DNA of 64,000 nucleotides from Bacillus marasmi (GTDB lineage: Bacteria > Bacillota > Bacilli > Bacillales > Cytobacillaceae), in contig NZ_LR656165.1 in NCBI RefSeq assembly GCF_902168435.1, positions 124,001 to 188,000 of the forward strand, read 5' to 3'. The notes beneath the pieces are model-generated. The model was not told the DNA's origin. It worked only from the letters and a program-made list of their open reading frames with translations, and ran no database searches. This document shows positions 49,265-58,515 of this stretch, piece after piece. How positions within the stretch are numbered: the stretch's first letter is position 1; each line of letters begins with the position of its first letter. Made by a program: the position numbers and the translations under genes.

Positions 49265-50011
49265 CTATGTAAAAAATAAATTTAAATACGTTTGAATAAT
49301 AGTATCCCCAAAGTAATAAGCCACTAACGTTCCTATCGCAATAAATGGTCCGAATGGAATCGGCTTGCCTTTTTTGACAAGTTTTAGCGCCATTCCGAGC
49401 AGCCCAAAAACTGCCCCAAATAAAGTTGATAAGAAAAATGATAATAATAATGTTTTGACCCCCACAACAAACCCAATCAGTGCGAACAGTTTAATATCTC
49501 CGCCACCCATACCGCCTTTGCTAACAATCGCGATGATGAGCAAAAGCCCAAAGCCGATTCCTGCCCCCAACAAGGAATCCCACCATGGAGACAGCGGAAT
49601 AAACAAACGTTCCAATAAAAAAATCCCTACGAAAACGAGTAATACTTTATCAGGGATAATCATATAAGCTGTGTCGGAAACAAGGATGATAATAAACAGT
49701 GAAATCAAGGTTAACGCAATAATTAATTCACTGCTCCAACCAACGACTAGTGGAGCTGTCGCAAACAAAACTCCAGTTAGGAACTCAATGATTGGATAAA
49801 CAGGAGAAATGCCCGTCTTGCAGACGCGGCATTTCCCCCCTTGCAAAAGATATGACAGAACCGGAATCAGTTCCAAAGCTCTAAGCTGATGCCCGCATGT
49901 CGGACATGCTGAGCGGGGTGAAACGATTGATTGACCTTGTGGCACTCGGAGTCCGACTACGTTATAAAAGGAACCTAGTAGGAGTCCATACATAAAAATA
50001 ATTATTGTCAT
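49265..50011 (-). CDS. pilD: Prepilin peptidase/N-methyltransferase (PilD/ComC type)
   Basis: A24-family aspartate protease, 248 residues and about eight membrane helices. It cleaves and N-methylates type IV prepilins. The cytoplasmic loop has a Zn site with CPTC and CRVC pairs. The catalytic aspartates are in VSDTAYMIIPD and the GxGD-type motif GGGDIKLFALIG. In B. subtilis the single prepilin peptidase gene comC occupies this neighbourhood near spoIIB, so this enzyme may serve both this pilus and any ComG pseudopilus. Confidence 0.95.
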   Translation of the reverse strand: MTIIIFMYGLLLGSFYNVVGLRVPQGQSIVSPRSACPTCGHQLRALELIPVLSYLLQGGKCRVCKTGISPVYPIIEFLTGVLFATAPLVVGWSSELIIALTLISLFIIILVSDTAYMIIPDKVLLVFVGIFLLERLFIPLSPWWDSLLGAGIGFGLLLIIAIVSKGGMGGGDIKLFALIGFVVGVKTLLLSFFLSTLFGAVFGLLGMALKLVKKGKPIPFGPFIAIGTLVAYYFGDTIIQTYLNLFFT

Positions 50012-50033
50012 CTTAACTCAAACTTCCATATAA

Positions 50034-50456
50034 TTAAGAACCTGTGACACGTTCAGCAGTATCAATAGTTTGCATTGTATCATCTTCAAACTTTACTTTT
50101 ACATCACCTTTTACACCAGTTCCTGAAATAGTAAGATTACCCCCAACCTCTTTCACTGTATAAGCAACACTTCCAGTTCCAGTAAAAGTGGTAACGTCAT
50201 CGATATATGGCCCTAATTCATCTTCATCTACTGCAGTTGCCCCGATATTATGACCTTCAGCTTCATATAGTTTAGCTGCGTTTAAAATTAATTTTGCATC
50301 AGCTTTAATTGCATTTTCCCTAGTATTATCAATAATTGATCCTATCGCTGGAATCGCAATCGCTGCAATAATCCCCAAAATAACGATAACAGCTAGTAAT
50401 TCGATTAAGGTGAAGCCTTTTTGATTTTTAAGACGTTGTTTTAATTTTTGTAACAT
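50034..50456 (-). CDS. pilA: Major type IV pilin (PilA/ComGC-like)
   Basis: A 140-residue prepilin. The leader MLQKLKQRLKNQKG is cleaved before FTLIELLAVIVILGIIAAIA, with Glu at mature position 5. The soluble domain (NAIKADAKLILNAAKLYEAE) has no cysteine pair. The ATG at 50456 follows AAGGGAG. It probably has its own promoter, which fits high expression. It is the only pilin inside the motor gene run, hence the likely major subunit. Confidence 0.9.
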   Translation of the reverse strand: MLQKLKQRLKNQKGFTLIELLAVIVILGIIAAIAIPAIGSIIDNTRENAIKADAKLILNAAKLYEAEGHNIGATAVDEDELGPYIDDVTTFTGTGSVAYTVKEVGGNLTISGTGVKGDVKVKFEDDTMQTIDTAERVTGS

Positions 50457-50514
50457 AATGTTTCTCTCCCTTTCATTATTATATTGATAGTATTTTTTGT
50501 CTTCTATCACCTAG

Positions 50515-50520
50515 ATTATA
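50515..50520 (-). promoter_or_regulatory. Candidate -10 box of a pilA promoter
   Basis: A perfect TATAAT lies about 60 bp upstream of the pilA ATG, in the 107-bp gap after pilC. No good -35 is visible at 16-18 bp. Confidence 0.4.
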
Positions 50521-50563
50521 CACAATGATTCGACAAAAATATATTGGCAAGTCAACGTATTTT

Positions 50564-51775
50564 TTACAACTGATCAACGTGCTGGAACATATCGAACATC
50601 GGCGTCATTATCGCTAATACAATGACCCCGACCATCCCCGCTAAAAAGACAATCATCAATGGTTCGATGAGCGCTTTAATTTGATCCGTTGCCGTTTCCA
50701 CCTCCTGCTCATAAAAATCAGCAACCTTAGATAGCATCGTATCAAGGGATCCTGTCGTTTCCCCAATGGCAATCATTTGTGTTACCAATGGTGGAAAGGC
50801 CCAGTGCTTAATCATTGGTGTCGTTAATGAATTCCCTTTGCCCAACTCATCCCTGGATTCGCGAACAACTTTGGAAATGACTTCATTTTCGACTACTTTT
50901 TCACAGGCAGCTAGCGCTTGTAGAATCGGAACCCCACTTGAAAATAGAGAGCTAAGTGTCCGACTTAACCTTGCTAGTGCTGCTTTTTGCTGCATTTTGC
51001 CAAATATCGGCATTCTTAGTGCAGCATAATCAAGATAGTATCTAGTTTTTGGATTTCCTCTCATGGCAACAAAACCAAAGATGATTCCAATAAATATGAG
51101 AAGGACAAGCCACCAAAACTTTTGCATGAATTTACTGGCGTCCAAAACAAACTGTGTAATAACTGGTAAATCAGCGCCCATATCTTCAAACATTGACACA
51201 AACGTTGGGACAACCGATGTTAATAGGAAAATCACAACACCAATCGCGATTATCCCAATAACCGTTGGATAAGATAGAGCAGATTTTACTTTTTGACGGG
51301 TGTGATGTTGTTTTTCGAAGAATACTGCTAAACGCTCTAAAGTTTCTTCCATATTACCGCCAACTTCACCAGCTTTTACAAGGTTAATAAACATCGAGGA
51401 AAATACCTTTTTATGCTTTTCAGCAGAATCAGAAAACGGACGTCCCATCCGTAATTCATTCTCGATATCCAATAGTGCTTTGCGAAGCGCTTTACTTTCG
51501 GTTTGTTCAGCAAGGATTGAAGTTGCATCAACAATCGTAACCCCCGCTTTTATTAGTGTGGCAAATTGCCGTAAATATATGACCATATGCTGAAGCTTAA
51601 CTGGATTACCAAATTGAATATCCTTCGTTAATGCCGTTTCCGGTACTTCCTTCATTTCTAGGACACGGATTCCATCGCCACGAAGCTTTTCAATTGCTTC
51701 ACGCTTTGATGGAGCATTCAGCGTCCCAGTCCTCTTCCCTTTTCGGTCTCGACCTGAATATTTATATCTCGCCAT
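50564..51775 (-). CDS. pilC: Type IV pilus inner-membrane platform protein PilC
   Basis: A 403-residue platform protein of the GspF/PilC family. There are two homologous cytoplasmic domains (FATLIKAGVTIVDATSILAE and LSSLFSSGVPILQALAACEK) and three main membrane segments (VIGIIAIGVVIFLLTSVVPT, LVLLIFIGIIFGFVAM, LAGMVGVIVLAIMTPMF). The N-terminus MARYKYSGRDRKGKR is typical. Its ATG directly follows the pilT stop codon. Confidence 0.96.
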   Translation of the reverse strand: MARYKYSGRDRKGKRTGTLNAPSKREAIEKLRGDGIRVLEMKEVPETALTKDIQFGNPVKLQHMVIYLRQFATLIKAGVTIVDATSILAEQTESKALRKALLDIENELRMGRPFSDSAEKHKKVFSSMFINLVKAGEVGGNMEETLERLAVFFEKQHHTRQKVKSALSYPTVIGIIAIGVVIFLLTSVVPTFVSMFEDMGADLPVITQFVLDASKFMQKFWWLVLLIFIGIIFGFVAMRGNPKTRYYLDYAALRMPIFGKMQQKAALARLSRTLSSLFSSGVPILQALAACEKVVENEVISKVVRESRDELGKGNSLTTPMIKHWAFPPLVTQMIAIGETTGSLDTMLSKVADFYEQEVETATDQIKALIEPLMIVFLAGMVGVIVLAIMTPMFDMFQHVDQL

Positions 51776-52816
51776 CTAAATCACCGGATCTTTCATATAA
51801 GGCTGAGCTTCTTCCCTTGAAATCGAACCGTTCAAGATGAGCTCCTTAATACTTGCATCAAGCGTCTGCATACCTTGTGCCCGTGATGTTTGCATGACAG
51901 ATTCAATTTGTGGAATTTTATCATTGCGAATTAAATTGGCAACTGCGGCATTATTTACGAGAATTTCCAGCGCTGCACGTCTTCCATTCCCATCAACCGT
52001 TTTAAATAAACGCTGAGAAATAATGGCAACTAATACAGTCGCAAGCTGGGTGCGAATTTGCGGCTGATGTGCAGGCTCAAACACGTCGATAATCCGCTCG
52101 ATTGACGCCGGTGCACTCGATGTATGTAAGGTTCCAAATACTAAGTGCCCTGTTTCCGCTGCGGTAATTGCGATTTGAATCGTCTCCAAATCCCGCATCT
52201 CGCCGACAAGAATCGAATCTGGATCTTGACGAAGCGCAGCTCGCAAAGCATTCGCAAAGTTCTTAGTATCAAAACCAACTTCTCGCTGGTCAATAATTGA
52301 AGTTCCATGTTTATGCAAAAACTCAATTGGATCCTCTAGCGTGATAATATGATCACGCTTCGTATGATTCATATGATTAATCATCGCCGCCAAGGTGGTC
52401 GATTTTCCACTACCAGTTGGACCTGTCACTAAAATCAGACCTTGCGGCTTTTCCGTTATTTTCGCGCAAATTTCAGGCAAATTCAGTTCTTCGATTGTTG
52501 GAATATTTGTTGGAATCGTCCGAATTGCTATCGCAATACAGCCCCGCTGTTTAAACGTATTCACACGATAACGAGAAACATCTGGAATCGCGTAGGAAAA
52601 GTCTAATTCTCCTAGTTCCATAAAGCGCTCCCACATACCCTCTGGTACAATTTCTCGCGCTAGTGCCTCTGTGTCCTCTGTACTTAGCACTTCTTTTCCA
52701 TAACGTTTTAATTCGCCGTGCAACCTGAAAATAGGAGGCACGCCAACCGTTAAATGAATATCAGATGCCTTAAGCTCAAAGGCAGCTCTTAATAAGTGAT
52801 CTATTCTCTCTTTCAC
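51776..52816 (-). CDS. pilT: Pilus retraction ATPase PilT
   Basis: A 346-residue hexameric ATPase that depolymerises pili. It starts at a GTG (52816) behind AGAGGTG. Walker A GPTGSGKSTTLAAMI, Asp box ITLEDPIEF, Walker B ILVGEMRDLETI, His box HLVFGTLHTSSA. The C-terminal AIRNLIRE-type motif is replaced by AVANLIRNDKIPQIES, as in PilT proteins. Its presence means the pilus is probably retractile. Confidence 0.96.
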   Translation of the reverse strand: MKERIDHLLRAAFELKASDIHLTVGVPPIFRLHGELKRYGKEVLSTEDTEALAREIVPEGMWERFMELGELDFSYAIPDVSRYRVNTFKQRGCIAIAIRTIPTNIPTIEELNLPEICAKITEKPQGLILVTGPTGSGKSTTLAAMINHMNHTKRDHIITLEDPIEFLHKHGTSIIDQREVGFDTKNFANALRAALRQDPDSILVGEMRDLETIQIAITAAETGHLVFGTLHTSSAPASIERIIDVFEPAHQPQIRTQLATVLVAIISQRLFKTVDGNGRRAALEILVNNAAVANLIRNDKIPQIESVMQTSRAQGMQTLDASIKELILNGSISREEAQPYMKDPVI

Positions 52817-52827
52817 CCCATGCACCT

Positions 52828-54486
52828 CTATTCAGAAATGGCTACTTTAAGGACTTCCTCGGTCGTGGTTAAACCTTGTTTCACCTTAAGTAAGCCATCA
52901 TCAATCAAGAAAATGGTTTTATTTTTGATCGCAATTTGTCTTAGCGTCGTTGCTGAATCATCCGTCATAATCGCACGGCGCATTTCCTCATTGATCGTAA
53001 CAATCTCATGAATCGCAAGGCGCCCTTTATAACCGGTCATATTGCAGGAAGCACAACCATGCCCACGCATTACCTTATCAATTTTTAAACCACGGCTCGC
53101 AAAAATTTCCTTTTCGCGCTCAGTCGCATCTTGTGGTTTTCCACAATCACGACACACTTTACGAATTAGCCGCTGTGCGACAATGCCTGCGAGCGAGGTT
53201 GCCACAAGAAATGGTTCCATCCCCATATCAATTAAACGGTTAATCGAGCTTAACGCATCATTCGTATGCAAGGTACTTAAGACCAGATGCCCGGTTAAAG
53301 AGGCTCGAATTGCCACTTCAACTGTTTCCTTATCACGAATCTCCCCGACCATGATAATATTCGGGTCTTGGCGGAGAATCGAACGTAACCCTGTTGCAAA
53401 TGTCATCCCGATATTAGAGTTAACTTGAATCTGACTAACACCTTCAAGCTGGAATTCTACCGGGTCCTCAATCGTAATAATGTTAACCTCTTCGCTGTTT
53501 AATTTATTTAAAGCAGCATAAAGTGTGGAGGACTTACCTGAACCAGTTGGCCCGGTGATTAAGACAATGCCATTAGGTCGTTCAATCATTTTATTAAAAC
53601 GATTAAGATTCAGCTTGTTGAAACCAAGTTTGTCTAAATCGATAAGAGCATTCCCTAAATCAAGAATCCGCATAACGATTTTCTCGCCATGAACGGTTGG
53701 TAATGTCGATACCCGCAAATCTACCGGATACACATTAAGATTAATCTTAATCCGTCCATCTTGTGGAACCCGGTTTTCAGTAATATCTAAATTAGACATA
53801 ATTTTTATTCTAGCAGTTAAAAAGCTTTGCATATTCTTCGGCAGAACACGCTCAACCCTTAAAATACCGTCAACACGATAGCGAACTAGCACTTTCGTTT
53901 CATGCGGGTCAATGTGAATATCACTAGCCTTTTGCATAACCGCATTGGAAAGAATTTGATTTACGAGTCTAACAATCGGAGAATCCTCGTCTGTTATTGT
54001 TTCGTCCTTATTGTCACCGTTTTTATTTCCTTCATTAAATTCATCGAATTCTTCATCGATATCATAGTACTTATTGATAGCGCGAACGATATCATCCTTT
54101 GTTGCAAGCACTGCTTCAACTTGGAAGCCCGTTGCTAGACGCAAATCATCAATCGCAAAGAAATCCATAGGATCTGCCATCGCGACAAAGAGCTTGTCCC
54201 CATCTTTTTTAATAGGGATTAATAAATTCCGCATCGCTGCTTCTTTAGGCACTAACGAGAACAAATTCGTTTCAAACGGATAGCCATATAAACTGATATG
54301 CGGAATGCCTAATTGCACTTCAAGAACTTCAATAAGCTGCTGCTCAGTAATATATCCTCGCTGTAACAATGCGTCGCCAAGCCGTTGTCCTTGAGGTTTT
54401 TCCTTCAAGGCCGTTTGCAGTTGCTCTTCTGTAATAAGCCCCGCCTCAACCAATAAATCACCTAGCCGCTTACGCGGTTGCTTCAT
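52828..54486 (-). CDS. pilB: Pilus extension ATPase PilB
   Basis: A 552-residue assembly ATPase. The N-terminal MshEN/GspE-N domain has two tandem RLGD(A/L)L...G.ITE.QL motifs (residues 7 and about 35). The catalytic core has Walker A GPTGSGKSSTLYAAL, Asp box ITIEDPVEF, Walker B IMVGEIRDKETV and a His box HLVLSTLHTND. The tetracysteine zinc motif CRDCGK...CASCNMTGYKGR distinguishes extension ATPases from PilT. It is 11 bp upstream of pilT. Confidence 0.96.
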   Translation of the reverse strand: MKQPRKRLGDLLVEAGLITEEQLQTALKEKPQGQRLGDALLQRGYITEQQLIEVLEVQLGIPHISLYGYPFETNLFSLVPKEAAMRNLLIPIKKDGDKLFVAMADPMDFFAIDDLRLATGFQVEAVLATKDDIVRAINKYYDIDEEFDEFNEGNKNGDNKDETITDEDSPIVRLVNQILSNAVMQKASDIHIDPHETKVLVRYRVDGILRVERVLPKNMQSFLTARIKIMSNLDITENRVPQDGRIKINLNVYPVDLRVSTLPTVHGEKIVMRILDLGNALIDLDKLGFNKLNLNRFNKMIERPNGIVLITGPTGSGKSSTLYAALNKLNSEEVNIITIEDPVEFQLEGVSQIQVNSNIGMTFATGLRSILRQDPNIIMVGEIRDKETVEVAIRASLTGHLVLSTLHTNDALSSINRLIDMGMEPFLVATSLAGIVAQRLIRKVCRDCGKPQDATEREKEIFASRGLKIDKVMRGHGCASCNMTGYKGRLAIHEIVTINEEMRRAIMTDDSATTLRQIAIKNKTIFLIDDGLLKVKQGLTTTEEVLKVAISE

Positions 54487-54509
54487 AGTGGCTCACCCCA
54501 CTTTGTTTC

Positions 54510-55862
54510 TTATTTTGTCTGCTCATTTGGTTTGCCAAATAAATCTTCGTCATCTCCGGTTTGCCCCGGAGTAGGTTGTGTAGGTGTCACACCATTATTA
54601 TTACCATCACCAGAAGGAGTAGTTCCCGGAGTTTGCGTACCCGGAGTAGTTCCCGGAGTTGTCCCAGGATTTGCATTCGGATCCCCGGTACCGTCTGACG
54701 CAGGTGGTGGCGGTGCCGTTAATTTATGAACTTCAATTCTATGAATTGGTGGATAAAAATCCTCTGAAATGAAATCATCTCGAAGCCATTGATTACTCTC
54801 GCCATATACAGAGCGATATACCTTAATCAATAACCCGTTCTTTCCATTTTGCTTAACCATCATTGAAGTATTCATATTCGGATGAAATTGAATAATCGTC
54901 TTCGGCTCAAACTCCTTACGATCAACTAATTTCACCTTATATTGATTAAGGAAAGTGCTACCTGTTAGTTTGGCCATTAAAGTATTGCCGTCTAATTGCA
55001 ATTCAATTTCATAATTGATCTCGTTCGGATTAGCGAAAATGAAATCAAGATGGTTTTGGTAATCCACTTTAGCTTCAAAACCTAATTCTAAATAATCAGG
55101 TAAAACCTGACCTGTATGCTTCTCGATAGTATTAAAATTGCTTGAAAGTATCGCTTGATACATAACCGAAGCAATCATACTAGCAGCTTCAGATGGGAAG
55201 GTTGTAAACTGTCTTTGTTCCATTAAGCTTAATAGAGAAACCTGTTTCCCAGCTTCTACTTTTATCGGTGAAAGCTCTTCTACCAACACCCCTAGTTCAA
55301 TTGGTAAATATTCAGGGGTAATTGAGGCTTCACTAATGATTTCATGATCATTTACAGCCGTACTCAAGTATTTTTCAACCTTTACGACCTGTTCCCCACT
55401 TTTGAAATTTGCTCCTATACTAACAAGTTCATTAAGCATCGGATCCGTTTTGACTTTTGAATTATCAAGTTCATTTGAAAGAGACTGTAGGTACTGATAC
55501 ATATCTCCTGACTTGAAGGTAACGGTCACTTCATTTTGCTGACCATCCTGTGCCATTTCGACACTGTTTTCCAAATCAAATAGGAATTGGGCATTATCAA
55601 CAGGTACAGAGTTTTCCTTATATTGCAAACTAATGTTAGTTTGGGAACGCCAGTTTTGCATTTTTTCAGAAAGTAATGCGATTGCCTCATCCTTTGTTTT
55701 TTCCGAAACATCAACAGGTCCAATCATTGTCCCTGCACCAAATTTAGCGCCATCCGTAGTAATTGCTTCATAGGCAGAAGCGCCAAAATGTGAAAAACTA
55801 AATATAAATGCCGTACAAATAAATAACACAATAAAGAGCTTAACCTCTTGTTTCTTCCTCAC
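54510..55862 (-). CDS. VanW-type exported protein with a Pro/Thr/Gly-rich tail
   Basis: A 450-residue exported protein. The start is a GTG at 55862 behind GAGGGTGGGG. A signal peptide (FIVLFICTAFIFSFSHFGA) is followed by a putative peptidoglycan-binding domain (GTMIGPVDVSEKTKDEAIAL) and a VanW-like domain (FTTFPSEAASMIASV, LPDYLELGFEAKVDY). A C-terminal Thr/Pro/Gly repeat tail (PGTTPGTTPGTQTPGTT) may span the wall. It lies within the pilus operon, 23 bp before pilB, so it may anchor the pilus or open the wall for it. That role is inference. Confidence 0.8.
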   Translation of the reverse strand: MRKKQEVKLFIVLFICTAFIFSFSHFGASAYEAITTDGAKFGAGTMIGPVDVSEKTKDEAIALLSEKMQNWRSQTNISLQYKENSVPVDNAQFLFDLENSVEMAQDGQQNEVTVTFKSGDMYQYLQSLSNELDNSKVKTDPMLNELVSIGANFKSGEQVVKVEKYLSTAVNDHEIISEASITPEYLPIELGVLVEELSPIKVEAGKQVSLLSLMEQRQFTTFPSEAASMIASVMYQAILSSNFNTIEKHTGQVLPDYLELGFEAKVDYQNHLDFIFANPNEINYEIELQLDGNTLMAKLTGSTFLNQYKVKLVDRKEFEPKTIIQFHPNMNTSMMVKQNGKNGLLIKVYRSVYGESNQWLRDDFISEDFYPPIHRIEVHKLTAPPPPASDGTGDPNANPGTTPGTTPGTQTPGTTPSGDGNNNGVTPTQPTPGQTGDDEDLFGKPNEQTK

Positions 55863-55917
55863 ATACCCCACCCTCTTACTTGCAGTTGATATAAGTTAAT
55901 CCGTAAACGAACTGTTA

Positions 55918-56958
55918 CTATTGCTTAACCATAGTATTATCTTCAACTGCCGGCTTATGTTTCTCTTTTCCTTTTTCTACACTTTCTGTTTCTACTGAAT
56001 CATTTTTTGCTAAATCCATTTCATCTAGCTCGAATTCGTCATTTAACCATAATGGTGGTGGAGCCTTTTCTAGATCAATACTTGTTTTTGATTCGAACTC
56101 TTCGTTTGACTCAAGCATTTCTTCTACGTTTAACATAGGTAGTTGCACGTCATTAATTGAAGCTTCTTGGTTTGGTTCTAGTTCTCCCGTCTCGATATCA
56201 TGCTCAATTTCACTTATGTATTGAAGAGAATCTTCTTGTTGATTTTGTGCCGTCTCCATTTCTTCAGCAATTTCCTCTGTTTTGTGAATGATTGCTTCAA
56301 TATCTGGATCAGCCACTTCTTCCTGTCCGTTATGTACAAACGCCTCAATTTCCGAATCCACATTAGCAAAATAATTCGTGTGTTCTGCAACAGGTTCTTC
56401 GGACTCTGGTTTATCCAGCTCCACATCCTGTTTAGAATCTTCTGGTTTTTCTTCGTGTGGCACGATATCTAGGACAATCTCCTCTAATTCATGTTCCCCG
56501 TGACTCACATCTGCTTTTTCTTGAGTTGATTGATCATTTGACACTAATTTTTCAAGCAATCCCAAATCTTGATTTTGCGCCAAATCTTCAAGCTTACCTT
56601 TTGGATTTTTTTCAGAAACAGCAATGTAGGTGTAGCTCGGCTTGATGTCATGCTTCGGAATCTCTTCCGCTTCATCTTCCTCTGCAATTGCAAAAGGGTC
56701 GACATCCACCTCTGGCACATACATCCATTCCTGATTTCGTTTACTCATTAAATAGGCTAATGAGCTAACGAACAGCAGCAAGATTAATGCTGTTTGCCAC
56801 ACCGGAAAAATCGCTACCGAAATTAACCCGAATACCCCGATTAACAATGATGCCAAAACAACAAAGACTTTCCCCTTAAAGGTAAAGCCCATTGGTAGAA
56901 AATACAGTATCGGAATCAAGATGAGCAATGCTATTCCAGCAAATACGTAACTCTCCAT
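55918..56958 (-). CDS. Membrane protein with long acidic cytoplasmic tail, pilus-associated, unknown
   Basis: A 346-residue protein starting at the ATG at 56958 (AGGGGTGG site). Three hydrophobic segments fill residues 2-70 (SYVFAGIALLILIPILYFLP, VFVVLASLLIGVFGLISVAI, TALILLLFVSSLAYLM). The remaining 270 residues are strongly acidic (EEDEAEEIPKHD, SKQDVELDKPESEEP) and probably disordered, ending GKEKHKPAVEDNTMVKQ. No family is recognised. It lies between minor pilins and the VanW-type gene, in the same direction. Confidence 0.72.
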   Translation of the reverse strand: MESYVFAGIALLILIPILYFLPMGFTFKGKVFVVLASLLIGVFGLISVAIFPVWQTALILLLFVSSLAYLMSKRNQEWMYVPEVDVDPFAIAEEDEAEEIPKHDIKPSYTYIAVSEKNPKGKLEDLAQNQDLGLLEKLVSNDQSTQEKADVSHGEHELEEIVLDIVPHEEKPEDSKQDVELDKPESEEPVAEHTNYFANVDSEIEAFVHNGQEEVADPDIEAIIHKTEEIAEEMETAQNQQEDSLQYISEIEHDIETGELEPNQEASINDVQLPMLNVEEMLESNEEFESKTSIDLEKAPPPLWLNDEFELDEMDLAKNDSVETESVEKGKEKHKPAVEDNTMVKQ

Positions 56959-57156
56959 TTTTCCACCCCTATCGAAAAATAGATTTGCCAATCCCATCCT
57001 TATTATTCAACGAAATATGACAATATATGACTTTCGTTATAATTGTATAATATTTGATATTTTTTTAAAAGAACTTTTAATAAAATAATTATTTTAATTT
57101 ACTAATAATGAGAATATTTAGCATTTATACTAAAATAACATTAAATACCAAAAATG

Positions 57157-58080
57157 TTATTTATATTCTGCTTTGATAATTATTTCATCGCGATTCCAGT
57201 TAGCACCTAAAGGCGTGTGGTAATATTCCTCAGCAATGATTCCTGTTGTTCCGTTATTTATTTCCGTTGCACAATCAAGTGGTTTTTTTATTTGTGGAAT
57301 CGGAGTAGGAGGATTAGGTCCATATACATACAACTTCCCCTTTACACACATAAGCGCGTTCTTCCCATCCTCGTGATGTAATTGAATATCAAACACATGA
57401 GCATCTTCGTTGATAGTAATATAAGTACCACTGTTGGTGGTTGTAATAGAGCCAAGCGATACAATCCCCTTTGAAAAACGCAATACATCTTTTTCATTTG
57501 TTCCTTTATATGAAAAACCATTGGCAAAATAATATTCCTCAGATTGGATCGTATCAGAATCCTTGTGTGTGTATGCTGGATCCTCATTTACATAAACATA
57601 TTCATCAGATCTATATTCAGGGAATTCATTAATCACAGCTACCGGAGCCTCAATTGTTCCTTCTATCGAAAATTCTTCATTATTGGTTAATCCAGTTGAT
57701 TTGAAGGCAATAGTCACTCTTTCAATTTTCCCAATGTCATTTAACGGTGTAGTGGTTACGATCAAATCACTAACTTTATAGCCAACTCCCTCACTTATCT
57801 CATATACTTGATTGTTGATACCTAAAAACTTAATTTCCAAAAGGGTTTTAACATTGGATGGCGTAATTACCGTATTATTTTCAACTAAAGTTTGATAAAC
57901 CATTTCTTTTAAGTGGAGTACTCCCATTTCTGCCAAATTCGTCGCTTGCAAGTTCTCACCAGTTTTCGAAAGTTGCAGTGTCGTCGTTCCATTTAATGCC
58001 ATCAGACTTAAACCGATAATCGAAAAACTAGCAATGATCAATAACACAAGTACTAAACTTGCTCCATGTTCATTACGCAT
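57157..58080 (-). CDS. Minor pilin-like protein X of triplet C
   Basis: A 307-residue PilX-like protein. MRNEHG-ASLVLVLLIIASFSIIG is a class III-type prepilin N-terminus without the usual mature Glu5. After it comes the marker LAEMGVLHLKE shared with the two other X proteins in the window. The C-terminal half has GSITTTNSGTYITINED and a cysteine motif, ALMCVKGKLYVYG, with a second Cys in KPLDCATEI. It ends IIIKAEYK. Last gene of triplet C, 6 bp after its W gene. Confidence 0.78.
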   Translation of the reverse strand: MRNEHGASLVLVLLIIASFSIIGLSLMALNGTTTLQLSKTGENLQATNLAEMGVLHLKEMVYQTLVENNTVITPSNVKTLLEIKFLGINNQVYEISEGVGYKVSDLIVTTTPLNDIGKIERVTIAFKSTGLTNNEEFSIEGTIEAPVAVINEFPEYRSDEYVYVNEDPAYTHKDSDTIQSEEYYFANGFSYKGTNEKDVLRFSKGIVSLGSITTTNSGTYITINEDAHVFDIQLHHEDGKNALMCVKGKLYVYGPNPPTPIPQIKKPLDCATEINNGTTGIIAEEYYHTPLGANWNRDEIIIKAEYK

Positions 58081-58086
58081 GATTTT

Positions 58087-58515
58087 CTACACTCCTCTTG
58101 ATAAGGTCGTCCTAAGCGTGTAGCTATCATTTCCATTTATTATCGTTAGCTTTATCATTACCGAAGCCATGCTGTTCACGATAACTTCCTGATTCGTTTC
58201 GTATATACCATCCTTAAACTGAATTTCCGCACTATAATCATATTTATCTGAGACCGTTACTCCGTTTAAAACAATTCTGTCTGCGTATACGGTTAAATTG
58301 TATGTAGTCGTTTCATTGTATTCATTTTTACTCAAATACTCTTTTCTTAGCAGCGTAGCAATATAATTAGCTTCCTGTTGGAGGCTAACATCCCTCTTTG
58401 TATCCTCGCCTTGTTTAAACCCAGTCATATAAATCGACGTCGCAATCGTAACAAATAAAGTCGTTAACAATAGACCTGCCAATAATTCAATGAGGGTAAA
58501 TCCATTCCGTTTCAA
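58087..58515 (-). CDS. Minor pilin-like protein W of triplet C
   Basis: A 142-residue prepilin. MKRNG-FTLIELLAGLLLTTLFVTI has the full class III signal with Glu5. The following VSLQQEANYIATLLRKEYL resembles the QQEAN segment of the other W proteins. The C-terminus (SYTLRTTLSRGV) matches the ETVLSRLKSGD-type ends of W proteins. It starts at a TTG overlapping the V stop by 4 bp. Confidence 0.85.
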   Translation of the reverse strand: MKRNGFTLIELLAGLLLTTLFVTIATSIYMTGFKQGEDTKRDVSLQQEANYIATLLRKEYLSKNEYNETTTYNLTVYADRIVLNGVTVSDKYDYSAEIQFKDGIYETNQEVIVNSMASVMIKLTIINGNDSYTLRTTLSRGV

